A stretch of DNA of 6,453 nt from NCBI GenBank assembly GCA_018432565.1, contig JAHDSS010000582.1, positions 1 to 6,453 on the forward strand, read 5' to 3'. The notes beneath the pieces were generated by a model that saw only the letters and a list, made by a program, of their open reading frames with translations, did not search any database and had not been told where the DNA came from. This DNA is from Kiritimatiellia bacterium. GTDB taxonomy: Bacteria; Verrucomicrobiota; Kiritimatiellia; CAIQIC01; Lenti-01. The stretch's first letter is position 1. Each line of letters starts with the position of its first letter. The translations under genes were made by a program, and so were the position numbers. Shown here piece after piece: positions 1 to 6,439 of the stretch.

Positions 1-306
1 GGTAAAGGCGCCTTCATGCCGATATTTGATGACTTGATGCTGGTGGAAGGCCAGGTGTGCCTGGACGGGATGGCGGTGAAGGTGTTCGGGCTGGACAGCA
101 ACGGGGTGCCGTCGGTGTCGTGGGACTCGGTAGGCATCGCAGAGAGCAACCGCTATTACGTGACGAAAGCCACCAACCTTCTGGATCCGGAGTGGGTGCC
201 GGTTTCATCGGCCCTCACGGAATCCCCCGAAAGCAACAGCTGGACGGGCACGGTGCCCAGCGCCCCCGCGGCCTATTATCGCATCGAGGTGGAACCCGCC
301 CATTAG
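1..306 (+). CDS. C-terminal fragment of a probable secreted or surface protein (5' end outside window)
   Basis: The reading frame is open from base 1 and ends at TAG 304-306, giving about 101 residues. An ATG at 16 lies in frame, but no Shine-Dalgarno precedes it and the frame stays open to the window edge, so this is more likely the end of a longer gene than a small protein. The last 60 or so residues contain SWDSVGIAESNRYYV, then ATNLLDPEWVPV and finally AAYYRIEVE. This resembles the small beta-rich C-terminal module found at the end of many large exported proteins in Verrucomicrobiota and Kiritimatiellota (pattern roughly: W...Y.V..A.NL....W.PV.......YYR.EV). That match is from memory of the pattern. 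No catalytic motif is visible and no function is assigned. Its codons favour G-ending forms (GTG, CTG, GGG, TCG), unlike the C-ending operon downstream, so it is probably a separate transcription unit. Confidence 0.6.
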   Translation, partial: GKGAFMPIFDDLMLVEGQVCLDGMAVKVFGLDSNGVPSVSWDSVGIAESNRYYVTKATNLLDPEWVPVSSALTESPESNSWTGTVPSAPAAYYRIEVEPAH

Positions 307-331
307 CAGGATTCCATCGCCCGGATCTTCC

Positions 332-357
332 ATCCTGTAAATTCTGTCATCCTGTCT
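332..357 (-). repeat. CAGGAT-family intergenic repeat, left copy (minus orientation)
   Basis: Read on the minus strand, this stretch consists of three short units, GACAGGAT, GACAGAAT and TACAGGAT, at 8-9 bp spacing. It shares the exact strings AGACAGGAT and TTTACAGGAT with the block at 6259-6296, which lies in the opposite orientation beyond the operon. Similar short repeats occur between genes in several PVC-group genomes (recalled, not searched). It encodes nothing recognisable; its role is unknown. Confidence 0.65.
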
Positions 358-370
358 AAAAGGGTCCCCC

Positions 371-405
371 TGTCCTCTGCCCTCTGCCCTCTCTCCTCTG
401 TCCCC
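371..405. repeat. 7-bp pyrimidine tandem repeat, five units
   Basis: Five consecutive heptamers can be read: TGTCCTC, TGCCCTC, TGCCCTC, TCTCCTC, TGTCCCC. Only the two central units are identical; the others differ by one or two bases. The + strand is almost purely pyrimidine apart from one G in most units. It sits 68 bp before the receptor start, so copy-number change could alter promoter or leader spacing, which is inference only. Confidence 0.65.
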
Positions 406-462
406 ATTCTTCGGTTGAACCTTCCGGCTGGCTCGTGCGTTTGAACGGGAAACAACACCTCC

Positions 463-467
463 GGAGG
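463..467 (+). promoter_or_regulatory. Shine-Dalgarno of the receptor gene, inside a 12-bp palindrome
   Basis: GGAGG lies 5 nt before the ATG at 473 and supports that start. It is the right half of the perfect palindrome ACCTCCGGAGGT (457-468), so an anti-Shine-Dalgarno-like CCTCC sits immediately beside it. A second pairing is possible between GGGAA (447-451) and TTCCC (468-472). The palindrome has no loop, so a stable hairpin over the site is not certain. Confidence 0.7.
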
Positions 468-472
468 TTCCC

Positions 473-2602
473 ATGCTGCGATCCTGTACCATTCTTGCCG
501 CCGCCCTGCTGCTGTTTCCCATAACCGCCCCCGCCGCCGACGAACCCGCCCAGATGGCGCCGGTCATCGTCACCGCCCCCGCCGACTCCCTGCATGTCGC
601 CGCTTCCGACTCCGCCACCCTCCTCGCGGCCGACCCGGCCGAACTCCCCCTCTCCGTGGAAGTCCTTCCGCAGGCCCTGCTGGACCAGCGCTACGTCACC
701 ACCGTCTATGATTCCCTCGAACAGTCCTCCGGTGTCTTCACCGGCGGCAAATCCTCCTTCACCGTCAGTTCGGGCAAGCCCTCCATCCGCGGCTACGGCG
801 GCAACGACGTCCTGCTCGACGGCATGGCCCTGCCCGCCCGTTTGCCTATCTTCCTCGATGCCGCCGGCCTCTCCGGCATCGAGATCTTCAAGGGCCCCCT
901 CAACAGCACCCTCGGCGGCCAGAGCGGCCTCCAGGGCAGCGGCGGCGGCGTCAACCTCGTCGGGAAAACGCCCGATTTCAACGGCACGTTCCTCCGCCTC
1001 TCCCTCGGCTCCACCTTCGGCAACGGAGAGTCCGTCCGTTTCACCGCCGACCCCAACCAGGTGCTCTCCGATGCCCTCGCCATCCGCGCCCCCCTCGCCC
1101 TGACCTGCGAGCAGCCCTTCTATCTTCCCGGCGGCGTGGACGGCGACTGGACCGTCGCCGCCGCCCCTTCCGTCGCCTGGAAACCCGGCGAACACACCAC
1201 GCTGACCCTCGCCATCTCCTGGCTCCAGACCGATCGCGCCGCCTACCAGGGCATCCCCAACCTCAAAGGCGACTTCCTCGTCCCCCTCGACACCTACTAC
1301 GGAACCGACGACACCCGCGACGAATTCACCGGCGTCGCCGTCCAGTTCCGCGCCGACCACGAGTTCAGCGAGGCCCTCCGCCTGTCCGTCGGCGGCGGCT
1401 ACGCGCGCGCCGACGAAGAACGCTCGCATTGGTCCGTCAGCCCCAATCCCGTCGCCGCCGACGGCATGACCACCCTCCAGTACTACGACGAGGTTCTCGC
1501 CTCCCGCACCGCCCGCTTTTCCTATACCGACGGCGACCACCTCGATGAAAACCTCTCCGCCTTCGCCCGCCTGGCCTGGACCGTCGAAACCGGCCCCGTC
1601 GTCCATCAGCTCGCCGGCGGCGCCGACTGGCTCCGCCGCGAATCCTCCAGCGAATCCTCCATGGGTTCCACCGGTTGGCAGTCCCTCGACCACCCCGATC
1701 TCTCCGCCCCCTCCATGTCTCCCGGCATCGGCGCCGTCGATTTGCGAGTGGACCGCACCGGCTTCGTCCTCCAGGACTTCCTTTCCTGGAACCGCTGGCG
1801 CCTGCTCGCCGGCACCCGCCTGGACTACACCGACAGCGATTCCGGCCAAACCGCCTGGTCTTCCAGCCCCCGCCTCGGCCTGACCTTCTTCGTCCTCCCC
1901 GACCAACTCGCCCTCTTCGCCAACGCCACCCTCGCCGAAGGCCCCAACTTCGGCTATTCCGACATCGACGGCAACGAACTCGACGACCCCTGGCGCTCCG
2001 AACAGTTCGAAGCCGGCGCCAAGCTGCGCGTCAGGGACCACCTCTGGCTCACCCTTGCCGCCTTCCAGATCACCCAGAAGGACGTGCCCGAACTAGATCC
2101 CCTCGACCCCTCCAACAACAGCTATGTCCTCAACGGCAAAAACCGCTCCCGCGGCGTCGAGGCCACCCTCTCCGGCGAACTCACCCCCGACTGGTCGTGG
2201 TGGGGGTCCTACACCTATTGCGAATACGAAGACATCGATGCCGGCATCGACTTCGAGCGCTTCCCCGCCCACAGCGCCTCCCTCTGGACCGCCTACCGCC
2301 TGCCCGGCGGCCCCCTCCAGGGCCTCCGGTCCGGCATCGGCCTGCGCGCCAAAAGCAAATACTACACCACCTTCCGCGGCACCTACCTCGGCGACGACTA
2401 CGAAATCGATCCGTCCGTCGTCTTCGACCTCGCCTTCGACTATCCCCTCCCGTGGCTCTCCTCCGACCGCGTCGCCACCCGCCTGGAATTCGGCGTCAAA
2501 AACTTTCTCGATGAGGAATACGTCGAATCCAACCGCCACGGCACCGAAAACTTCCCCGGCGCCCCCCGTACCTTCTGGGCGCGCCTGTCCGCCGCGTTCT
2601 AA
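473..2602 (+). CDS. TonB-dependent outer-membrane receptor, siderophore-receptor type
   Basis: This 709-residue protein is a ligand-gated outer-membrane beta-barrel that would import a scarce ligand using TonB energy. Residues 1-22 form a signal peptide (hydrophobic core ILAAALLLF, cleavage near APAA|DE). APVIVTA at 29-35 is a plausible TonB box. The plug spans about 57-168: LPLSVEVLPQALLDQ (58-72) fits the PQSV-type opening of siderophore receptors, followed by SIRGYGGNDVLLDG (104-117), IEIFKGP (136-142) and GGGVNLVGKTP (157-167). The rest is barrel-like, with alternating aromatic and polar stretches, and ends with GVKNFLDEEYVESN and a terminal phenylalanine, as usual for BAM-inserted barrels. 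Length is typical of the family. A strong GGAGG precedes the ATG. The ATPase gene follows after 25 bp, so co-transcription is likely. Family assignment is confident; the ligand (ferric siderophore or other metal chelate, or another small molecule) is not readable from sequence. No FecA-like N-terminal signalling domain is present. Confidence 0.93.
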   Translation: MLRSCTILAAALLLFPITAPAADEPAQMAPVIVTAPADSLHVAASDSATLLAADPAELPLSVEVLPQALLDQRYVTTVYDSLEQSSGVFTGGKSSFTVSSGKPSIRGYGGNDVLLDGMALPARLPIFLDAAGLSGIEIFKGPLNSTLGGQSGLQGSGGGVNLVGKTPDFNGTFLRLSLGSTFGNGESVRFTADPNQVLSDALAIRAPLALTCEQPFYLPGGVDGDWTVAAAPSVAWKPGEHTTLTLAISWLQTDRAAYQGIPNLKGDFLVPLDTYYGTDDTRDEFTGVAVQFRADHEFSEALRLSVGGGYARADEERSHWSVSPNPVAADGMTTLQYYDEVLASRTARFSYTDGDHLDENLSAFARLAWTVETGPVVHQLAGGADWLRRESSSESSMGSTGWQSLDHPDLSAPSMSPGIGAVDLRVDRTGFVLQDFLSWNRWRLLAGTRLDYTDSDSGQTAWSSSPRLGLTFFVLPDQLALFANATLAEGPNFGYSDIDGNELDDPWRSEQFEAGAKLRVRDHLWLTLAAFQITQKDVPELDPLDPSNNSYVLNGKNRSRGVEATLSGELTPDWSWWGSYTYCEYEDIDAGIDFERFPAHSASLWTAYRLPGGPLQGLRSGIGLRAKSKYYTTFRGTYLGDDYEIDPSVVFDLAFDYPLPWLSSDRVATRLEFGVKNFLDEEYVESNRHGTENFPGAPRTFWARLSAAF

Positions 2603-2614
2603 TCCCACCTCCCC

Positions 2615-2619
2615 AGGAG
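2615..2619 (+). promoter_or_regulatory. Shine-Dalgarno that fixes the ATPase start
   Basis: AGGAG lies 8 nt before the ATG at 2628, in the 25-bp gap after the receptor stop. The ATPase frame is open far upstream within the receptor gene, but the translation there is Pro/Ser/Ala-rich out-of-frame sequence, so this site sets the real start. Confidence 0.8.
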
Positions 2620-2627
2620 ATCCCGAC

Positions 2628-3383
2628 ATGAATCCCGCCCACGCCCCCCTCCAGGTCCGCTCCGTCGTCAAAACCTTCCGGCAAGGCTCCGCCACCATCC
2701 AGGCCCTCGCCGGCGTGAACCTCGATGTCGCCCCCGGCGAATTCATCGCCATCATGGGCGCCTCCGGCTCCGGCAAGAGCACCCTCCTCCACGCCATCGC
2801 CGGCCTCACCCGCCTCGACGCCGGCCGAATCCTCGTCAACGGACAGGATCTCGCCGACCTCTCCGACGCCCGCCTCACCCGGTTCCGCCGCCGCCACATC
2901 GGCCTCGTCTTCCAGGCGTTCAATCTCGTCCCCGTCCTCTCCGCCGAAGACAACATCCGCCTGCCCGCCGACGACCTGCCCGACCTCGACGACCGCGTCA
3001 ACGCCCTCCTCGACCGCCTCGGCATGGCCGCCCGCCGCACCCACAAGCCCGACGCCCTCTCCGGAGGCGAACAACAACGCATCGCCATCGCCCGCGCCCT
3101 CGTCACCGATCCCGACCTGCTGCTGGCCGACGAACCCACCGGCAGCCTCGACTCCGTCTCCGGACAGGACATCTGCCGCCTCCTGCGCGAACTCTGCGAC
3201 GAACAGCGCCGCACCATCGTCGTCGTCACCCACGAACCCTCCGTGGCCATGTGGGCCGACCGCGCCGTCATCCTCCGCGACGGCCGCGACCTCGCTGGCT
3301 TCCCCATCGCCAGGCCCCACAATCCCGAGGCCCTCGCCACCGCCTACCAGCACGCCGTCCAGTCCGCGGAGTCCCGCTCATGA
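2628..3383 (+). CDS. ABC transporter ATP-binding protein, LolD/MacB/YbbA-like
   Basis: This 251-residue cytoplasmic nucleotide-binding subunit should dimerise and power the permease encoded next. All canonical motifs are intact: Walker A GASGSGKST (44-52), Q-loop glutamine 96 in VFQAFNLVP, signature LSGGEQQR (144-151), Walker B LLLADE (164-169) with catalytic Glu169, D-loop SLD (173-175) and switch His202 in VVTHEP. The VFQ.FNL.P Q-loop region and the ADEPTGSLD run are typical of the LolD/MacB/FtsE/YbbA group that partners FtsX-type permeases, rather than of the FepC/BtuD importer ATPases. Length is close to the usual 220-250, with a short extra C-terminal tail (about 221-251) rich in Ala, Pro and His. 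The ATG at 2628 has a good Shine-Dalgarno; the last codons overlap the permease start (ATGA at 3380-3383), a sign of translational coupling. Transported substrate is unknown. Confidence 0.93.
   Translation: MNPAHAPLQVRSVVKTFRQGSATIQALAGVNLDVAPGEFIAIMGASGSGKSTLLHAIAGLTRLDAGRILVNGQDLADLSDARLTRFRRRHIGLVFQAFNLVPVLSAEDNIRLPADDLPDLDDRVNALLDRLGMAARRTHKPDALSGGEQQRIAIARALVTDPDLLLADEPTGSLDSVSGQDICRLLRELCDEQRRTIVVVTHEPSVAMWADRAVILRDGRDLAGFPIARPHNPEALATAYQHAVQSAESRS
3368..3371 (+). promoter_or_regulatory. Shine-Dalgarno that fixes the permease start, with ATGA overlap
   Basis: GGAG lies inside the end of the ATPase gene, 8 nt before the ATG at 3380. That ATG overlaps the ATPase TGA stop (3381-3383). The same frame has an earlier ATG at 3251, but the 43 residues it would add are Arg/Pro-rich out-of-frame sequence, so 3380 is preferred. 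Confidence 0.75.
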
Positions 3384-6190
3384 GCCGCGTCCTCCGCCTC
3401 GCCTTCGCCTTCCTGTGCGAACACCCCGTCCGCCTCCTCGTCACCGCCCTGGCCACCGTCGCCGCCGCCGCCATGGTCGTCTGGACCGTCAGCAGCTACG
3501 ACGCCCTGCTCGACTCCTTCGAGTCCTACTCCGACCAGTCCCAGGGCCGCTACACCCTCTCCATCGCCCCCATCAGCACCTTCCGCCAGTACGCCCCCGG
3601 CGCCATCCCCTCCACCGCCGAAAAATTCGTCCCGCCCGGCATCCTCGCCCGGCTCCGCGCCGATCCCGCCGTTCTGGCCGCCGATCCCGTCTGGGTCCGC
3701 CGCATCAAGGCCCAACCCGTCCAGCCCCCCGCCCGCAACCCCGGCGCGCCCGCCCCCGCCTCCCCCATGCCCCGGCGCATGCCCGATGTCCGCCTGCTCG
3801 GCACCACCGCCGCCCAGCCCCCCTACCCCCTCGACGACGGACGCTGGATCGATCCCGCCCGCCCCGATCTCCCCGAAGCCGCCCTCTCCTCCCAGGCCGC
3901 TCGCCAATTCGGCGTCGGCGTCGGCGATGACCTCCTCGTCGGCGAAGGCCCCCGCGCCCGCACCCTGCGCATCGTCGGCCTCGTCGCCAATCCCGTCATC
4001 GATGGCTTCGGCGCCGGCGTCGCCGCCGCCCAAGTCATGACCCCCGCCCTCGGCGGCCTCTACGTCCCCACTCCCCTCGCCGAGGAACTCCTCGGCGAAT
4101 CCTCCCGCATCCACTTCGCCGGCGTCGTGGTCGATCCCGCCGCCGACGTCAACGCCTTCCGTTACGGCTGGACGCCGCGCCTCGGCAACGCCTCCACCCC
4201 CGTCCAGTTCCAGGAAGCCCACGACATCGAGGAAACCCTCGACCAGAGCGCCTCCGCCGAAAACGTCCGCACCCAGGCTTACACCGCCACGGGCATCGCC
4301 CTCCTCGCCGCCCTGTTCCTCGTCTTCAGCACCCTCAACATCGGCGTCGCCGAACGCATCCGCCAGTTTGCCGTCCTCCGCGCCGTCGCCCTCACCCGCC
4401 TCCAGATCGGCGCCCTCGTCGCCATCGAAAGCCTCGTCTTCGCCACCGTCGGCTTCCTCGGCGGCGTCGCCGTCGGCCACCTCGTCGTGCAGGCCGCCGC
4501 CCGCGCCTCCGCGCATCTCTTCCGCGCCAACGGCGCCGCCGTCGGCCCCCACAGCCTTTCGCTCGCCGCCGCCTGCACCTATGGCGGCGCGCTGCTCGCC
4601 GCCATCTGGCCCATCCTGCGCGCCACCCGCGTGCGCCCCATGGACGCCCTGGCGCCGCGTTCCGACGCCCCCGCGCGCCGCCTGTCCCCCCCCCTCGTCG
4701 CGCTCGGCCTCCTCCTCCTCGCCGTCCACCCCCTCGTCACCTTCGCAATCCCCATGCCCGACTCCGCCCGCTACGCCGCCTACGTCCTCGTCGGCTGCCC
4801 CGCCTTCGGCCTCGCCTTCATCCTCCTCGCCCCCGCCGCCGTCGTCCTCGTCGACCGCTTCGCCAGCCCCCTGCTCGCGCGCCTTCTCGGCCTGCCCCCC
4901 CGCCTCCTCGCCTGCCAAATCACCGCCCACCTCTGGCGCACCGCCGGCATCGCCCTCGCCCTCACCATCGGCCTCGGCCTCTACGTCGCCATCCAGGTCT
5001 GGGGCTACAGCATGCTCCACTCCTTCATGCCCGGCCCCTGGGCCCCCGACGCCCTCCTCGCCCTCCCGCCCGGCCTCGATCCCGCCCACGCCGACGCCGT
5101 CCAACGCCTCCCCGGCGTCGTCCCCGGCCACGCCCTCCCCCTCGTCTTCGAACAGCCCCGCCTCAAGGACGACCTCACCCGCAGCGCCGAACGCGCCACC
5201 GTCACCCGCCAGGACACCCTCGTCATCGTCGGCCTCGACCCCGCCCGCGCCTTCGGCGGCCCCGATCCCCTCTTCCGCTTCGACTGGATCGCCGGCTCCC
5301 CCGAAGAAGCGGTTCCCCTCCTCGCCTCCGGCCGCGGCTGCCTCGTCCCCGACCACTTCCTCACCATCACCGGCCTGAAACTCGGCGACACCTTCGACCT
5401 CGTCCCCCCCGAACACCCCGAAACCCCCGTCCGCTACGTCATCGCCGGCGCCGTGCGCCTCCCCGGCTGGCACTGGCAAACCAAGCCCGTCGGCTTCCGC
5501 TCCCGCACCCACCGCGCCTGCGCCCTCGTCTTCGCCGACTACAATACCGTCGCCGCCGACTTCTCCCGCCCCGCCGCTTCCCACGTCTGGCTCGACTTCG
5601 ATCCCGCCGCCACCTCCGCCGAGCAGCTCGGCCGCGACGCCCGCGACCTCTTCGCGGAAATCCTCGGATGCGACGTCGCCCTCGGCGACGCCCCCCCCGG
5701 CGCGCCCGCCGTGCGCGTCATGCCCATCGACGGCATCCGCGGCATGGTCCGTTCCCACGCCAAGCAATGGCTCTGGGGCATGAGCCGCCTGCCCCTCGTC
5801 ACCCTCGCCATCACCTGCCTCGGCGTCCTCAACGCCCTCCTCGCCTCCGTCCGCGCCCGCCGCTGGGACATCGGCGTGCTGCGCGCCATCGGCTTCACCC
5901 GCTGGGCCATCGTCCGCGCCGTCGTCGCCGAAGGCCTCCTCATCGGCCTCGTCGCCTGCCTGCTCAGCCTCGGCTTCGGCCTCCTCGCCGGATGGTGCGG
6001 CGCCGGCCTCTCCCAATATGTCAGCTTCTTCGCCGGCCTGCACCTCCAGCTCATCCTCGAGTGGCGCCCCATCCTCGCCGGCCTCGGCGCCGCCCTCCTC
6101 CTCTGCGCCCTCGCCGCCGTCGGCCCCGCCCTCTCCATCGCCCGCACCGACCCCCTGTCCCTCCTCCAGCAAGGCCGCGGCTCCTTCTAG
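3380..6190 (+). CDS. FtsX-family ABC permease, two-domain, about ten membrane segments
   Basis: This 936-residue inner-membrane protein is the partner of the ATPase just upstream. Segment 1 (about 15-38) is followed by a first periplasmic domain (about 40-300) that includes a Pro/Ala-rich stretch near 112-136. Three segments follow at about 302-322, 347-372 and 391-413, forming the first FtsX core. Two linking segments (about 436-458 and 465-493) lead to segment 7 (523-546), a second periplasmic domain (about 547-800), and a second FtsX core at about 803-824, 847-872 and 899-920. The halves look like a duplication: FAVLRAVALTRLQI near 330 matches IGVLRAIGFTRWAI near 830. E. coli YbbP, which works with YbbA, has a comparable ten-segment plan but is shorter (about 800 residues). 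Family members act in lipoprotein release, efflux or mechanotransmission; the job here is unknown. No ATPase domain is fused, unlike MacB. Segment limits are by eye. Confidence 0.9.
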   Translation: MSRVLRLAFAFLCEHPVRLLVTALATVAAAAMVVWTVSSYDALLDSFESYSDQSQGRYTLSIAPISTFRQYAPGAIPSTAEKFVPPGILARLRADPAVLAADPVWVRRIKAQPVQPPARNPGAPAPASPMPRRMPDVRLLGTTAAQPPYPLDDGRWIDPARPDLPEAALSSQAARQFGVGVGDDLLVGEGPRARTLRIVGLVANPVIDGFGAGVAAAQVMTPALGGLYVPTPLAEELLGESSRIHFAGVVVDPAADVNAFRYGWTPRLGNASTPVQFQEAHDIEETLDQSASAENVRTQAYTATGIALLAALFLVFSTLNIGVAERIRQFAVLRAVALTRLQIGALVAIESLVFATVGFLGGVAVGHLVVQAAARASAHLFRANGAAVGPHSLSLAAACTYGGALLAAIWPILRATRVRPMDALAPRSDAPARRLSPPLVALGLLLLAVHPLVTFAIPMPDSARYAAYVLVGCPAFGLAFILLAPAAVVLVDRFASPLLARLLGLPPRLLACQITAHLWRTAGIALALTIGLGLYVAIQVWGYSMLHSFMPGPWAPDALLALPPGLDPAHADAVQRLPGVVPGHALPLVFEQPRLKDDLTRSAERATVTRQDTLVIVGLDPARAFGGPDPLFRFDWIAGSPEEAVPLLASGRGCLVPDHFLTITGLKLGDTFDLVPPEHPETPVRYVIAGAVRLPGWHWQTKPVGFRSRTHRACALVFADYNTVAADFSRPAASHVWLDFDPAATSAEQLGRDARDLFAEILGCDVALGDAPPGAPAVRVMPIDGIRGMVRSHAKQWLWGMSRLPLVTLAITCLGVLNALLASVRARRWDIGVLRAIGFTRWAIVRAVVAEGLLIGLVACLLSLGFGLLAGWCGAGLSQYVSFFAGLHLQLILEWRPILAGLGAALLLCALAAVGPALSIARTDPLSLLQQGRGSF

Positions 6191-6211
6191 CCCCCCCGCT
6201 TCATCGGCTGT

Positions 6212-6229
6212 CGATTCGCGCGATTCGCA
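6212..6229 (+). repeat. 9-bp tandem duplication CGATTCGCG / CGATTCGCA
   Basis: Two adjacent 9-bp units differ only in the last base. They lie 22 bp after the permease stop. No function can be assigned. Confidence 0.6.
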
Positions 6230-6258
6230 GCAACCCCGGCGGCCGACCAAAAACCGTC

Positions 6259-6296
6259 AGACAGGATTTACAGGATTGATCAGGATTCACAGGATT
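6259..6296 (+). repeat. CAGGATT-family intergenic repeat, right copy (plus orientation)
   Basis: CAGGATT occurs exactly four times, at 6262, 6271, 6281 and 6290, with 9-10-9 bp spacing. The block begins AGACAGGATTTACAGGATT and so shares AGACAGGAT and TTTACAGGAT with the reverse strand of 332-357. The near 10-bp period would place the motif on one face of the helix, which could suit a DNA-binding protein, but this is inference. Confidence 0.75.
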
Positions 6297-6323
6297 CGTT
6301 CCCCCGGATTTCAGTTGTGTGCG

Positions 6324-6416
6324 TCAAGTTCTGCAAATAGGTTTGGTGATTCCTGTGTCGGGTTCCTCGCTGATCTGCTTGTTGAGAGCCTTGCGTGTTT
6401 GGTTGTTCGGGAACAT
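6324..6416 (-). CDS. Doubtful short ORF, 30 residues, or tail of a gene entering from the right
   Basis: On the minus strand an ATG at 6416-6414 runs to TGA at 6326-6324. The predicted peptide begins MFPNNQTRKALNKQ and ends TKPICRT. Its residue mix is balanced and protein-like, unlike the low-complexity shadow frames elsewhere in the window. The frame is also open upstream to the window edge, but there it passes through the GC palindrome and would encode Pro/Gly runs, which argues against a longer gene. There is no proper Shine-Dalgarno apart from the G-run of the palindrome. I do not recognise the peptide. It may be a remnant of a mobile element or chance. Confidence 0.15.
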   Translation of the reverse strand: MFPNNQTRKALNKQISEEPDTGITKPICRT

Positions 6417-6417
6417 C

Positions 6418-6439
6418 CCGCCCCCCCCGGGGGGGGCGG
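6418..6439. repeat. Perfect 22-bp GC palindrome with C8G8 core
   Basis: CCG, eight C, eight G, CGG: every base pairs with its mirror position. As RNA or single-stranded DNA it could form a very stable G:C hairpin once a few central bases open as loop. No T-run follows on either strand, so it is not a standard intrinsic terminator. Homopolymer runs of this kind are also prone to sequencing and assembly error. Confidence 0.75.

Larger units (their letters stand above)
307..472. other. Intergenic region upstream of the receptor operon
   Basis: This 166-bp gap holds two repeat blocks (332-357 and 371-405) and the receptor ribosome-binding site. Directly after the upstream stop codon, CAGGAT at 307-312 can pair with ATCCTG at 332-337, a 6-bp stem with a 19-nt loop and no following T-run, so at most a weak terminator. 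TTGAAC occurs twice (415-420 and 441-446), but neither copy has a convincing -10 box at normal spacing, so no promoter is called. I saw no Fur-box-like palindrome and no cobalamin-riboswitch-like core; the space is also short for the latter. Confidence 0.6.

Noticed and set aside
415..446. Promoter from the two TTGAAC boxes
   Set aside because: No acceptable -10 element at 16-18 bp from either box, and promoter rules for this lineage are not known to me.
307..472. Cobalamin riboswitch or Fur box ahead of the receptor
   Set aside because: I could not find the conserved core of the former or an A/T-rich Fur-like palindrome; much of the gap is repeat sequence.
356..2041. Minus-strand open frame of 561 codons opposite the receptor
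   Set aside because: Same cause: Gly/Glu/Val-rich shadow with no domain-like pattern, while the + frame has signal peptide, plug and barrel features.
1675..2514. Other + strand frames inside the operon genes, rich in Pro, Ser, Ala or Arg
   Set aside because: Out-of-frame readings of C-rich codons, with no recognisable motif or Shine-Dalgarno.
2496..3353. Minus-strand open frames opposite the ATPase
   Set aside because: Low-complexity shadows; the + frame carries every ABC ATPase motif.
3251..3379. Longer permease start at the ATG at 3251
   Set aside because: Adds 43 Arg/Pro-rich residues inside the ATPase gene; the ATG at 3380 has a Shine-Dalgarno, an ATGA overlap and a membrane-protein-like N-terminus.
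3344..6250. Minus-strand open frame of 968 codons opposite the permease
   Set aside because: It is Gly/Ala/Glu/Asp-rich low-complexity sequence produced by the strong C-ending codon bias of the + strand gene. The + frame has clear membrane segments and FtsX motifs.
332..6296. Composite transposon bounded by inverted repeats
   Set aside because: No transposase, no long terminal inverted repeats and no clear target duplication at these ends; the shared strings are only 9-10 bp within a repeat family.
6259..6296. CRISPR array
   Set aside because: Units are 7 bp with 2-3 bp between them, with no spacer-length unique sequences and no cas genes.
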